Shown in pieces: positions 1 to 7,074 of a stretch of DNA of 11,799 bases. The DNA comes from Verrucomicrobiota bacterium. Its GTDB lineage: Bacteria > Verrucomicrobiota > Verrucomicrobiia > Chthoniobacterales > UBA10450. The notes beneath the pieces are model-generated. The model was not told the origin of the DNA. It did no database searches and was given only the letters and a program-made list of their open reading frames with translations. Positions within the stretch are counted from its first letter, which is position 1, and each line of letters begins with the position of its first letter. A program made the position numbers and the translations under genes. Location: the NCBI GenBank assembly GCA_003219355.1, contig QHOQ01000091.1, positions 1-11,799 of the forward strand, in the 5' to 3' direction.

Positions 1-644
1 CCGTGAAAGTGGAGGGCAGCATCTTCACGGGCCGCGAACCGGATGAAGACCGTTACAATTTCGATGAGCCCCAATTCGATTCATATAGCGGCCGCATTTC
101 CTGGAATCCGACCCAAAATCTGGCCCTGCAAGTCTCGTACGGTTACATCAAGAGCCCCGAAGCGCTCGACCCTGACGCCAATCGGCATCGCACGACAGCA
201 TCGCTCATTTATAACCGGCCGCTCGGAAACGATAGCAACTGGTCGAACAGCTTTGTCTGGGGTCAAAACAACGATACCGGCGAAGGGAAAACGCAATCGT
301 TTCTGATCGAGTCAAACTATCAGCGTGGACCCGACACCGTTTACGTACGGTGGGAGCGGGTGCAGAAATCTGGCCACGAGTTGGTTCTCAATCCGCCCGA
401 TGAATCCGACATCTTTCCGGTGAGCGGCTATACGATCGGTTACGTCCGCGATTTGTCGCATGGCAACGGCATCGATATCGGGTTCGGCACTCAATTTACG
501 ATCAATGATCGTCCGGACAGCCTCGATCGCTACTATGGTGACAATCTCGGTTACGCCTTCGAATTTTTTCTGCGCATCCGTCCATCGTTGCATGCTCACG
601 GCTCGCACGAACATGCTGAGCACGTCGCCGGAACGGAAAAATAA
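1..644 (+). CDS. Outer-membrane beta-barrel protein, C-terminal part (5' end outside window)
   Basis: The reading frame is open from the left edge and ends in TAA at 642-644, giving about 213 residues of a longer protein. The sequence alternates polar and aromatic/aliphatic residues in strand-length blocks (for example YSGRISWNP, LALQVSYGYI, RTTASLIYNRPL, FLIESNYQRG, TVYVRWERV, YTIGYVRDL, YAFEFFLRIRP), as in transmembrane beta-strands of outer-membrane proteins. Acidic/Asn-rich segments between them look like loops. After the likely last strand comes a tail of about 18 residues rich in histidine (HAHGSHEHAEH), which could bind metal or lie in the periplasm. No start can be chosen: the GTG at position 3 is probably internal. 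I do not recognise a named family; a porin-like or metal-resistance-associated barrel is possible, but substrate and role are unknown. The next gene is glpX, 84 bp downstream on the same strand, with no clear functional link. Confidence 0.72.
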   Translation, partial: VKVEGSIFTGREPDEDRYNFDEPQFDSYSGRISWNPTQNLALQVSYGYIKSPEALDPDANRHRTTASLIYNRPLGNDSNWSNSFVWGQNNDTGEGKTQSFLIESNYQRGPDTVYVRWERVQKSGHELVLNPPDESDIFPVSGYTIGYVRDLSHGNGIDIGFGTQFTINDRPDSLDRYYGDNLGYAFEFFLRIRPSLHAHGSHEHAEHVAGTEK

Positions 645-728
645 GTGTAAAAGCTTGCGAAAGTGGCGGAAGCGCCGCGAGCGTCGCCTTGTCATCGCTT
701 GCGACTAATGTGAATCTTATCGTTACGC

Positions 729-1793
729 ATGGCGCGATTGCACCGACAGAATTATTACGACATCGAGCGCATCATTGAATTCGATTTTGTCCGTGCGACG
801 GAGGCGGCGGCGCTCAACTCGTTGCGTTGGCTGGGGCGCGGCGATAAGGAAGCAGCCGACGCGGCGGCTTGCGACGCAATGCGCGGCATGTTCGATCTCA
901 TGAACATTTGTGGCGAAGTTGTGATCGGCGAAGGAATCAAGGACGAGGCGCCGGGCATTTTCAAAGGCGAACAACTCGGCACGTGGATTCCCGGTTCGCC
1001 ACAATTCGATATTGCGATCGATCCGATCGATGGCACGACGAACATTTCCAAAGGCGCGCCGAACTCGATCAGTTGCATCGCGGCGGCCAGCCCCGAGGAA
1101 GGAGTGAAAGTGGCGCTGCGCGATGTGCCTTCCTTTTACATGATGAAGTTATCTTACGGGCCGCGTGTGATTCAATACACGCAGAAGCGGGGCGATGCAT
1201 TACAACTGGAAGTGCCCATTGCCGAAACGCTCGCCATCGTGGCCCGCGCCCTTGAGAAACGAGTGCAGGACGTGATCGTGATGATGCTCGATCGGCCCCG
1301 GCACAAAGAGATCGTTGATGAAATTCGCAAAGCCGGTGCATCGTTGCGAATGATCAGCGATGGCGATATTGCGGCAGCGATGGCGCCGTCGATTCCCGAC
1401 AGCAATGTCGATCTTTACATGGGTATCGGCGGCTCACCCGAAGCAGTGCTGGCGGCGGCGGGAATCAAATGCCTCGGCGGCGAGATGCAGTGCAAAATGT
1501 GGCCACGCGATGAAAAAGAACGTAAGAGATTGATCGATGCCAGTTACCAAAAAGATCTGGACCGCGTTTTCTCGGCCGACGATCTGGCAAATGGGAGGAA
1601 CATCGTTTTTTGCGCAACGGGAATCAGCGACAGCGCGCTGTTACGCGGCGTGAAAGGACAGGGGACAAAGGCCACTACGCATTCAATTTTGATGCGCGCG
1701 AAAAGCAAGACCGTGCGGTTTATCCGTGCTACCCACGATCTGCAGACAAAAACGATCCGACTTCGCTCTGATAATCGCGAGCACCCGATTTAA
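729..1793 (+). CDS. glpX: Class II fructose-1,6-bisphosphatase (GlpX family)
   Basis: It hydrolyses fructose-1,6-bisphosphate to fructose-6-phosphate in the cytoplasm, a gluconeogenic step; some relatives also act on sedoheptulose-1,7-bisphosphate. The 354-residue protein has the usual family length. It shows the metal/phosphate-binding motifs of the lithium-sensitive phosphatase fold: GEGIKDEAP at residues 67-75 and DPIDGTT at 98-104. Further GlpX landmarks are DRPRHKEI (188-195), ISDGDIAAA (209-217), DLYMGIGGSPEAVLAAA (228-244) and CLGGEMQ (248-254). The ATG at 729 fits the normal N-terminus, with a helix leading into RATEAAAL. No Shine-Dalgarno sequence is visible before it. The C-terminus (about residues 325-354) is basic and less conserved. 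The stop codon abuts the palindromic element downstream. The family call is firm; which sugar bisphosphate is preferred cannot be read from sequence. Confidence 0.96.
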   Translation: MARLHRQNYYDIERIIEFDFVRATEAAALNSLRWLGRGDKEAADAAACDAMRGMFDLMNICGEVVIGEGIKDEAPGIFKGEQLGTWIPGSPQFDIAIDPIDGTTNISKGAPNSISCIAAASPEEGVKVALRDVPSFYMMKLSYGPRVIQYTQKRGDALQLEVPIAETLAIVARALEKRVQDVIVMMLDRPRHKEIVDEIRKAGASLRMISDGDIAAAMAPSIPDSNVDLYMGIGGSPEAVLAAAGIKCLGGEMQCKMWPRDEKERKRLIDASYQKDLDRVFSADDLANGRNIVFCATGISDSALLRGVKGQGTKATTHSILMRAKSKTVRFIRATHDLQTKTIRLRSDNREHPI

Positions 1794-1907
1794 TCGTGGC
1801 GTCGCCGTCCTCGACTGCGCGGCGAGCAAGCATCCTGCCTGGCTCCGCCAATGGGCTCTGCGGTCGAGACGCCCGGCCACCCTACAGGCTGGTAGCTGTG
1901 CCACGAT
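1793..1907. repeat. Imperfect palindromic intergenic element with inverted termini
   Basis: About 115 bp bounded by a perfect 8-bp inverted repeat, ATCGTGGC at 1793-1800 and GCCACGAT at 1900-1907. A second inverted match lies inside: the left arm 1796-1819 (GTGGC..CGTCCTCGACTGC) corresponds, on the opposite strand, to 1859-1880 (GTGGC..CGTCTCGACCGC), with one substitution and small gaps. The whole unit can therefore fold into a long hairpin on either strand. The left terminus overlaps the last base of the glpX stop codon. It has no convincing coding potential. It resembles REP/MITE-like intergenic palindromes and could also end the glpX transcript, though no T-run follows. Only one copy is present in this window, so repetitiveness in the genome is inferred. 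Confidence 0.5.
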
Positions 1908-1967
1908 CTCTCCGCTCGACAGCACGATTTCCATTTGTTTAAATCAAGAAAACCGCTGCTTATCCTT

Positions 1968-2366
1968 ATGAGACAAATACCAAAAACTGAACTGTCGCCG
2001 GACAACGGCTGTATCATCGATATGAAATGGAAACTTGGTGCACTGAGCTATCATGCTTCCGCAGCCGGGAAAGTTCAGGTGCCGCTCGTGACGGAAGTCA
2101 TTCGCCTGCCGGAGTTGGTGCTTTATGATCACCCTGGTTTCAAGGGCGCTTTTGCGCGCACCAACTTGAGTTTTCATTATGTTGGCGACTACTGGAACGA
2201 CCGGATCAGTTGTCTCATCGTCGTCAGCGGTGTCTGGCGCTTTTATCGCGACGAATATTACAAAGGCGATTATTGGGATCTCGGCCCCGGCTTTTACGAG
2301 AGCTTCTTCACCGAAAAAGGCCCCGACGACGTGGTCAGTTCTTTCCAAGCAATCGCGCTGACGTAA
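1968..2366 (+). CDS. Small beta/gamma-crystallin fold protein, probable Ca2+ binder
   Basis: The protein carries two Greek-key crystallin motifs back to back. With the ATG at 1968 as residue 1, the first is LYDHPGFKG at 52-60 with its conserved serine in RTNLS (64-68). The second is RFYRDEYYKG at 91-100 followed by DLGPGFYES (104-112). Each motif is paired with a Ca2+-site signature of the form N/D-N/D-x-x-S/T-S: NDRISC at 77-82 (last Ser replaced by Cys) and DDVVSS at 120-125 (canonical). Together they make one complete domain. No signal peptide is evident. The start is uncertain: an in-frame ATG at 2022 gives 114 residues, an in-frame TTG at 1935 gives 143, and none has a visible ribosome-binding site. 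Microbial relatives are often stress- or calcium-related, but the role here is unknown. Its neighbours are unrelated, suggesting a single-gene unit. Confidence 0.8.
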   Translation: MRQIPKTELSPDNGCIIDMKWKLGALSYHASAAGKVQVPLVTEVIRLPELVLYDHPGFKGAFARTNLSFHYVGDYWNDRISCLIVVSGVWRFYRDEYYKGDYWDLGPGFYESFFTEKGPDDVVSSFQAIALT

Positions 2367-2449
2367 TCTCTATGCGGTCTCGGTGCGGCGTGGATGCGTA
2401 TACACCCCGGCATCCTGACTAGATGCGGGCAAAACCTGGCGCAGCGATG

Positions 2450-3436
2450 CTAACGACGCTGTGTTGCAGTTGCGCTATGAGCAATTTGGAAAACTTTTTC
2501 TGCGCAACCCCACGAGAGGGTAAAGCCCGAGCCGCCGTGGCCGTAGTTGTGAATGACGGTTCGCCCATCCCGCAGGCGATCGCGTTCGAGCCGCACGCCT
2601 GATTTTCGGAAAGGGCGCAGGCCGACGCGTTCGGCGAACACATTGGGCTTTTCGATCTTCAGTGCGCGGGCACACTCGTCGATAATGCGCGATGTCGCTG
2701 CTGCATCGACATCGAGATTGTCGCTGATTTCGTTTGTGCCGCCAAAAACGCAATCGTGCGCGCGCGGAATCGCGTACATAAGCGGCGGATCGTCGCAGAC
2801 GATGGCGCAGGAGAGATTATCGACCGTTGGGACGATCGCGATCTGGCCGCGGTGTGGTTCAAGATCGATATCCTGAACGAGCTCGCGTGCGCCGATACCA
2901 GCGCAGTTGATCACGCGATTAAAAGCTGGGCTGACGTCTTCGAGTTTTTCGAAGTGCACACCAGTGTTAACTTCCCCGCCGGCCTCGATGAATCGGTTTG
3001 CCAGATAATCGAGATAGATCGTCGTATCCATGAGGGGAACATTGAGTCTGAAACCACTTTTGAATGTGGTGACATTCGGAATGACAGAGCCGCCAAGTGG
3101 GATCGCCCAATCAGGAATTTGAATCTCACCGGTCCTGGAAAACTGGCGTAACTCGATCATCGAAACACCGCTGTGCGAGATTTTGGCCCGCCTGGGCGAG
3201 TCCGCCCGGTGGCAGATAAGATCGACAAGGACTTTATAGGTGTGGAGCGCCGAGGGGATCACTTTTTCGGTCGGTTCGGCATCATACGGGAACCAAAGCG
3301 CCGCGGCGGCTCCAGAGGTTGTTTGTTGGCCGGTTTCTTTCGCGAAAATCGCTGTCCGATATCCACGTTCGGCAAAAAGAACACCGCAAGTTAGTCCCGA
3401 CACGCCGGCGCCCACAATTGCTACTCGATGCTCCAT
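2450..3436 (-). CDS. D-amino-acid oxidase family FAD-dependent oxidoreductase
   Basis: This is a 328-residue flavoenzyme of the DAO fold, predicted to oxidise D-amino acids to 2-oxo acids, ammonia and H2O2 with FAD. The N-terminus has the dinucleotide motif VAIVGAGVSGLTCG (5-18). The region 294-312 (VIHNYGHGGSGFTLSWGCA) matches the D-amino-acid oxidase signature H-N-Y-G-x-G-G-x-G. The substrate-carboxylate pair of DAAO also appears kept: Tyr221 in YAIPR and Arg274 in GLRPFR, equivalent to Tyr228 and Arg283 of the pig enzyme. Length is close to eukaryotic DAAO (about 340-350), and no peroxisomal C-terminal signal is present. D-aspartate oxidase and glycine oxidase are alternatives within the superfamily; the signature favours the DAAO/DASPO branch. 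It is divergent from mqnC with 50 bp between start codons. Its likely source of substrate is peptidoglycan D-amino acids or soil organic matter (inference). Confidence 0.88.
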   Translation of the reverse strand: MEHRVAIVGAGVSGLTCGVLFAERGYRTAIFAKETGQQTTSGAAAALWFPYDAEPTEKVIPSALHTYKVLVDLICHRADSPRRAKISHSGVSMIELRQFSRTGEIQIPDWAIPLGGSVIPNVTTFKSGFRLNVPLMDTTIYLDYLANRFIEAGGEVNTGVHFEKLEDVSPAFNRVINCAGIGARELVQDIDLEPHRGQIAIVPTVDNLSCAIVCDDPPLMYAIPRAHDCVFGGTNEISDNLDVDAAATSRIIDECARALKIEKPNVFAERVGLRPFRKSGVRLERDRLRDGRTVIHNYGHGGSGFTLSWGCAEKVFQIAHSATATQRR

Positions 3437-3486
3437 CAGAATGATCTACGTGCAATGGGCCACGGCGTCATTTAAAATGGCCAGCG
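3437..3486 (+). promoter_or_regulatory. Divergent intergenic region with a possible -10 box very close to the mqnC start
   Basis: Only 50 bp separate the start codons of the D-amino-acid oxidase gene and mqnC, so both promoters must be compact or overlap the genes. On the + strand TAAAAT at 3473-3478 matches the -10 consensus at five of six positions. A weak -35 candidate, GTGCAA at 3450-3455, lies 17 bp upstream (three of six). Initiation from this box would fall about at 3485, almost at the mqnC ATG (3487), giving a nearly leaderless mRNA. This fits the absence of a Shine-Dalgarno sequence. A short inverted repeat GGCCA (3458-3462)/TGGCC (3478-3482) surrounds the box. The evidence is pattern matching only. 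Confidence 0.3.
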
Positions 3487-4578
3487 ATGGTTTCCCTAAA
3501 TCGAGATGCGTTGACGGAAAAAGTTCTTGGGGGTGGACGGATTTCTTCGGACGAAGCGCTGCAACTCTATCGGTTCCCGCTGGAGGAATTGGGGGCGCTG
3601 GCGAATGCGCGGCGGGACCTGGTAAAGTCGAAAAGCTACGGCGGCCGGGGCGCCGAGATCGTAACTTACATTGTCGATCGGAACATTAATTACACGAACG
3701 TCTGCAACGTTTACTGCAAGTTCTGCGCATTCTATCGGACGGAGCGAGATGAAGATCATTATGTCCTATCATTCGAGCAAATCGATCAGAAGCTCGACGA
3801 GCTTTCAGCCGCGGGCGGCATTCAAATCCTGATGCAGGGTGGGCATCATCCTAAATTGCCGTTTCACTGGTACGTGGATCTTTTGCACCATATACGGGAA
3901 AAATATCCGCACATTAACATCCACGGATTCAGTCCACCTGAATTCCAGCATTTCGCCGAAACTTTCCGAATGCCGCTGCGCGAAGTGATTGCTCAATTCA
4001 AAAACGCCGGACTCGGATCAATCCCCGGCGGCGGCGGCGAAATCCTGGTCGACCGTGTACGCCAAAAAATTTCGCCACTAAAGATTAATAGCAGTCAATG
4101 GCTGGAAGTGATGCAAGTCGCGCACGAGCTTGGATTGAAGTCGAGCGCGACGATGATGTTCGGTCATGTGGAGACGATTGAAGATCGGATCGAGCATTTG
4201 GACCATATCCGCGATCAACAGGATCGCAGCGGTGGATTCACGGCGTTCATTTGCTGGACATTTCAACCGCAGCATACCGTTCTGAAAATCAAGCATCCGA
4301 CCAGTGTGGCGGAATATCTGCGGACGCAGGCACTCTCTCGGATTTTTTTAGATAACATCGACAATGTGCAAAGCTCTTGGGTAACGCAGGGGGCGGGAAT
4401 CGGACAGATCGCACTCAAATATGGCGCGAACGACTTCGGATCGGTGATGATGGAGGAGAACGTCGTGAGCAGCGCCGGGACAACATTTCGACTAAACGCC
4501 GCAGAGATTGAGTTGCTCATTCGCGATGCTGGTTACGAACCGCGGCGGCGAAATAACTGGTACGAGCTTGTAAACTAG
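3487..4578 (+). CDS. mqnC: Cyclic dehypoxanthinyl futalosine synthase, radical SAM enzyme (MqnC)
   Basis: MqnC closes the ring of dehypoxanthine futalosine to its cyclic form in the futalosine route to menaquinone, using S-adenosylmethionine and a [4Fe-4S] cluster in the cytoplasm. The 363-residue protein has the cluster motif CX3CX2C at Cys73, Cys77 and Cys80, in the context NYTNVCNVYCKFCAFYR. Family landmarks follow in order: ILMQGGHHP, GFSPPEF, a glycine run IPGGGGEIL, ATMMFGHVET, GGFTAFICWTFQP, SSWVTQGAGIGQ, and GANDFGSVMMEENVVSSAGT near the C-terminus. These separate it from the related MqnE and CofH/FbiC enzymes, although CofH-like paralogues are the main alternative. The ATG at 3487 is the only ATG in frame near the family N-terminus. 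No ribosome-binding site is visible. Other mqn genes are not in the window, so the pathway is dispersed or lies elsewhere. bamA follows 133 bp downstream with its own promoter. Confidence 0.95.
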   Translation: MVSLNRDALTEKVLGGGRISSDEALQLYRFPLEELGALANARRDLVKSKSYGGRGAEIVTYIVDRNINYTNVCNVYCKFCAFYRTERDEDHYVLSFEQIDQKLDELSAAGGIQILMQGGHHPKLPFHWYVDLLHHIREKYPHINIHGFSPPEFQHFAETFRMPLREVIAQFKNAGLGSIPGGGGEILVDRVRQKISPLKINSSQWLEVMQVAHELGLKSSATMMFGHVETIEDRIEHLDHIRDQQDRSGGFTAFICWTFQPQHTVLKIKHPTSVAEYLRTQALSRIFLDNIDNVQSSWVTQGAGIGQIALKYGANDFGSVMMEENVVSSAGTTFRLNAAEIELLIRDAGYEPRRRNNWYELVN

Positions 4579-4634
4579 ACGCCGCGGTCGAGTCGTCTGT
4601 GGACAAACAATGTGCTTCCGCGGAAAATCTCGCC

Positions 4635-4664
4635 TTGACACTGGCTTCTTCTTTCCGATATAGC
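4635..4664 (+). promoter_or_regulatory. Sigma70-type promoter for bamA(-skp)
   Basis: A perfect -35 hexamer TTGACA lies at 4635-4640. An 18-bp spacer separates it from TATAGC at 4659-4664 (four of six to consensus, with the shifted reading GATATA at 4657-4662 as an alternative). Transcription would start about 4670-4672, some 40 nt before the bamA ATG. This is the clearest promoter in the window, and it implies that bamA is not dependent on transcription from mqnC. Confidence 0.6.
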
Positions 4665-4669
4665 CGCCT

Positions 4670-4696
4670 GTCCCGCGTCGGTTCTTTGCGCGGGAC
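4670..4696 (+). promoter_or_regulatory. Stem-loop at the predicted 5' end of the bamA mRNA
   Basis: A perfect 8-bp GC-rich stem, GTCCCGCG (4670-4677) with CGCGGGAC (4689-4696), encloses an 11-nt loop. It begins at the transcription start predicted from the promoter at 4635-4664 and ends 15 nt before the bamA start codon. No long T-run follows (TGCGCTTCTTAATTT), so an intrinsic terminator is unlikely but attenuation is not excluded. A 5'-terminal hairpin may protect the mRNA or control translation; that role is inferred. Confidence 0.5.
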
Positions 4697-4711
4697 TGCG
4701 CTTCTTAATTT

Positions 4712-7027
4712 ATGAGACATTTTTCTGGATGGATGCGCCCGCAGCCCTTTGTAATCTCGCTCGCGTTTATTTGCGCACTGCTCGGTGCGGGATCAGTCCA
4801 AGCACAGGCGCCTCCGATCGTCCGGTCAATCGACGTGGAGTACACCGGCCCGGGAACGGTGAGCAAGGAGCGGATTCTCGCGCAAATGCGGACCAGGGTC
4901 GGGCAGCCCTACTCCGATCAAGTGGTTGAGCAAGATATTGAGGCTCTTTACAAGACCGGCGCCATTCTAAACGTTCGCATCTTCGCTCGGCCAGAAGGCG
5001 ACGGGGTAAAGGTAATCGTGGCGGTGCAGACCCGTTCTGTTGTGCGCGAGATCGAAATTGAGGGAGCCCAGCGAATCAAAGCCAAAACAATCCGCAAGGA
5101 CATCCAATTGAAGATCAATCAGCCGGTAAACGAAGAAGAACTGGAGAAAGCGCGTCAGAAAATTATCGAGCGCTATCAGGCTAAGGGCTTCACAGACATT
5201 GACGTAAAGTACCGTGTCGAGGCGATTGATGAAAAACGCGGCACTTCGCGGGTAGTCTACACAATCAACGAAGGGGTCAAAGGTGCCGTGAGCAGGATTC
5301 ATTTCGAGGGCAATGAGCACTTCGGCGAGAGAGTGCTGCGCAAGCAAATGAAAACGAAAGGCAAAACGCTCATTTCGTTTTTCGATAAATCCGGCCGACT
5401 GGACGAGACGCAGTTGCAGCAGGATCTGGACAGCATTCGTGAGTGGTATCAGAACCACGGCTACATCGACGTAGAAATTAAAGACGTGCGTAGGACACGG
5501 GCCGAGAAAGGTCCGATGATCATTACAATCGTGATCGCGGAAGGCCCGCAATATCACGTGAACAAGATTTTGATTTCGGGAGAGAAGGTAGCGATGGAGC
5601 AAAACATCCGAGCATTGTTGAAGATGAAGGAGAGCAGCGTCTATTCGCCGAAAGCGTTGCACGACGATGCAAAGGCGCTTGCGGATGCCTACGGCAGCGG
5701 CGGTTATGTCGATCTTGTGATTTTGCCGGAGGGTACGCCGGCTGGCCCTGCCCGAGTCGACGTGCACTATAAAATCGAGGAAGGCGACCGCTCGTTTCTA
5801 CAACGAATCAACATTGCCGGTAACACGCGCACCAAGGACAAGGTCATTCGCCGCGAAGTTTTGGTCGCACCCGGCGATGTCTTTAACACGGTTCGCGTTG
5901 ATACTACGAAGAAGCGTCTCGAGAACCTGGGCTATTTTTCGAAGGTCGAAACTTATCCCGAAGATACAGATATTGCCGGCCGCAAAGATCTTACGATCGT
6001 GGTGCAGGAGAAGCGGACCGGGTCGTTTAGCTTCGGCGGCGGTTTCAGCACGATCGACAAGCTGGTCGGCTTTGCGGAACTCACTCAAGGCAACTTCGAT
6101 ATAACGAACTGGCCGGGGCTCACCGGTGCTGGTCAGAAGTTTAGACTGCGTGTCCAGTATGGCACGGAACGCAAGGATTTCATCCTCGCCTTAACTGAAC
6201 CCTATTTCCTTGATCGCAGGCTGTCCTTGGGTGGTCAGCTTTTCTTTTCCGAGGCCAACTACTTGAGTACGGAGTATGATCAGCGGAATTACGGATTTTC
6301 TATCGAGGCACGCAAACCGATCAACGCGTACATATACGCGACTTTGGGTTACCGTCTGCAGGACGTCGACATTTTCAACGTGAGTTCAGGTGCGTCGGAC
6401 GTGATCCAGCAAGCAGCGGGTTCGACGTTGGAGAGCGAAATTTTGACCAGTCTTGTATATGACCGGCGCGATAACCCATTGCTGACCAGGCGCGGCCAAC
6501 GCGTCACCTTTTCGCCTTATTTCGCGGGCGGTTTTCTCGGAGGCGATACACAGTTTTACGGAATTGACGTCGAGGGGTCCCAATATTTCCATCTTCCCTG
6601 GGATACCATCCTGCTCATCAACGGCGAGGTCGCGACTGTGAACACGTGGGGAAGCGGCGATATAGTCCCGATTTTCGAGCGTCTCTACCTCGGGGGCTCA
6701 AACAATCTCCGCGGGTTTCCCTATCGGGAAGTCGGCCCACAAGATCACAACGGTGAACCGACCGGTGGCCAATCAATGGCTCGCATGACCATAGAATATA
6801 CTTTTCCAATCGTCGAAAAGGCGCGCGGCGCAGTTTTTTATGACACGGGTTTCAACAACAGTGACGCGTGGTCTTTTGGCTTCAATCATATAGTGTCCGA
6901 TATTGGCGTCGGAATTCGACTTGATTTGCCGATCGGTCCGCTCCGGTTGGACTACGGATATCCCCTCCAGCGTGACGGCTACAACGGTGGGGGGCATTTC
7001 AATTTTAACGTTGGGTATCAATTTTGA
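4712..7027 (+). CDS. bamA: Outer-membrane protein assembly factor BamA
   Basis: BamA folds and inserts beta-barrel proteins into the outer membrane. The 771-residue product starts with a signal peptide (hydrophobic core FVISLAFICALLGAG, likely cleavage after VQA at residue 31). Five POTRA domains follow, at about 36-108, 110-187, 188-278, 279-359 and 360-433. They carry the repeated hallmarks I-x-I-x-G-N/Q, a helix ending KGY/GF/GY, and a closing hydrophobic strand before each EG. The 16-strand barrel starts about residue 435 (GSFSFGGGFS). The conserved L6 motif is present as LRGF (666-669, in SNNLRGFPYREVGP). The protein ends in the strand FNFNVGYQF, a proper beta-signal with terminal Phe. 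Length is near the E. coli protein (810). ATG 4712 is preferred; ATG 4733 would still leave a usable signal peptide. No Shine-Dalgarno sequence is visible. skp follows after 55 bp, the classic bamA-skp order. Confidence 0.97.
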   Translation: MRHFSGWMRPQPFVISLAFICALLGAGSVQAQAPPIVRSIDVEYTGPGTVSKERILAQMRTRVGQPYSDQVVEQDIEALYKTGAILNVRIFARPEGDGVKVIVAVQTRSVVREIEIEGAQRIKAKTIRKDIQLKINQPVNEEELEKARQKIIERYQAKGFTDIDVKYRVEAIDEKRGTSRVVYTINEGVKGAVSRIHFEGNEHFGERVLRKQMKTKGKTLISFFDKSGRLDETQLQQDLDSIREWYQNHGYIDVEIKDVRRTRAEKGPMIITIVIAEGPQYHVNKILISGEKVAMEQNIRALLKMKESSVYSPKALHDDAKALADAYGSGGYVDLVILPEGTPAGPARVDVHYKIEEGDRSFLQRINIAGNTRTKDKVIRREVLVAPGDVFNTVRVDTTKKRLENLGYFSKVETYPEDTDIAGRKDLTIVVQEKRTGSFSFGGGFSTIDKLVGFAELTQGNFDITNWPGLTGAGQKFRLRVQYGTERKDFILALTEPYFLDRRLSLGGQLFFSEANYLSTEYDQRNYGFSIEARKPINAYIYATLGYRLQDVDIFNVSSGASDVIQQAAGSTLESEILTSLVYDRRDNPLLTRRGQRVTFSPYFAGGFLGGDTQFYGIDVEGSQYFHLPWDTILLINGEVATVNTWGSGDIVPIFERLYLGGSNNLRGFPYREVGPQDHNGEPTGGQSMARMTIEYTFPIVEKARGAVFYDTGFNNSDAWSFGFNHIVSDIGVGIRLDLPIGPLRLDYGYPLQRDGYNGGGHFNFNVGYQF

Positions 7028-7039
7028 ACAAATCTAAAT

Positions 7040-7074
7040 GGTTGCAGTCTAATTCGATTCCAACGACTGTAACC
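7040..7074 (+). promoter_or_regulatory. Stem-loop in the bamA-skp intergenic region
   Basis: GGTTGCAGTC (7040-7049) pairs with GACTGTAACC (7065-7074), a 10-bp stem with a single G-U wobble in RNA and a 15-nt loop. It ends 8 nt before the skp ATG at 7083. The short pyrimidine stretch TCTGTCTT follows. It could be a weak terminator or processing site between bamA and skp, or a structure affecting skp translation. No Shine-Dalgarno sequence is seen between the stem and the ATG. Confidence 0.5.

Noticed and set aside
312..695. Minus-strand open frame across the barrel gene end and its downstream spacer
   Set aside because: Antisense to the barrel frame, which shows beta-strand periodicity; the product looks like a low-information shadow.
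653..704. Direct repeat GCTTGCGA at 653-660 and 697-704 upstream of glpX
   Set aside because: Only 8 bp and two copies; easily chance in this composition, with no associated promoter or operator logic.
2392..2415. GGATGC/GCATCC hairpin between the convergent crystallin and DAAO genes
   Set aside because: A 6-bp stem with a 12-nt loop and no T-run is too weak to call a terminator.
3240..3689. Plus-strand open frame overlapping the DAAO 5' end and the mqnC start
   Set aside because: Overlaps two well-supported genes in other frames and has no recognisable features.
4582..4623. CCGCGG at 4582-4587 and 4618-4623 as a terminator stem after mqnC
   Set aside because: Each copy is itself a palindrome, the loop would be 30 nt, and no T-run follows.
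4967..5767. Long open frame (266 codons) on the minus strand inside bamA
   Set aside because: Fully antisense to a clear, conserved bamA; the translation has no recognisable domain and reflects codon composition on the opposite strand.
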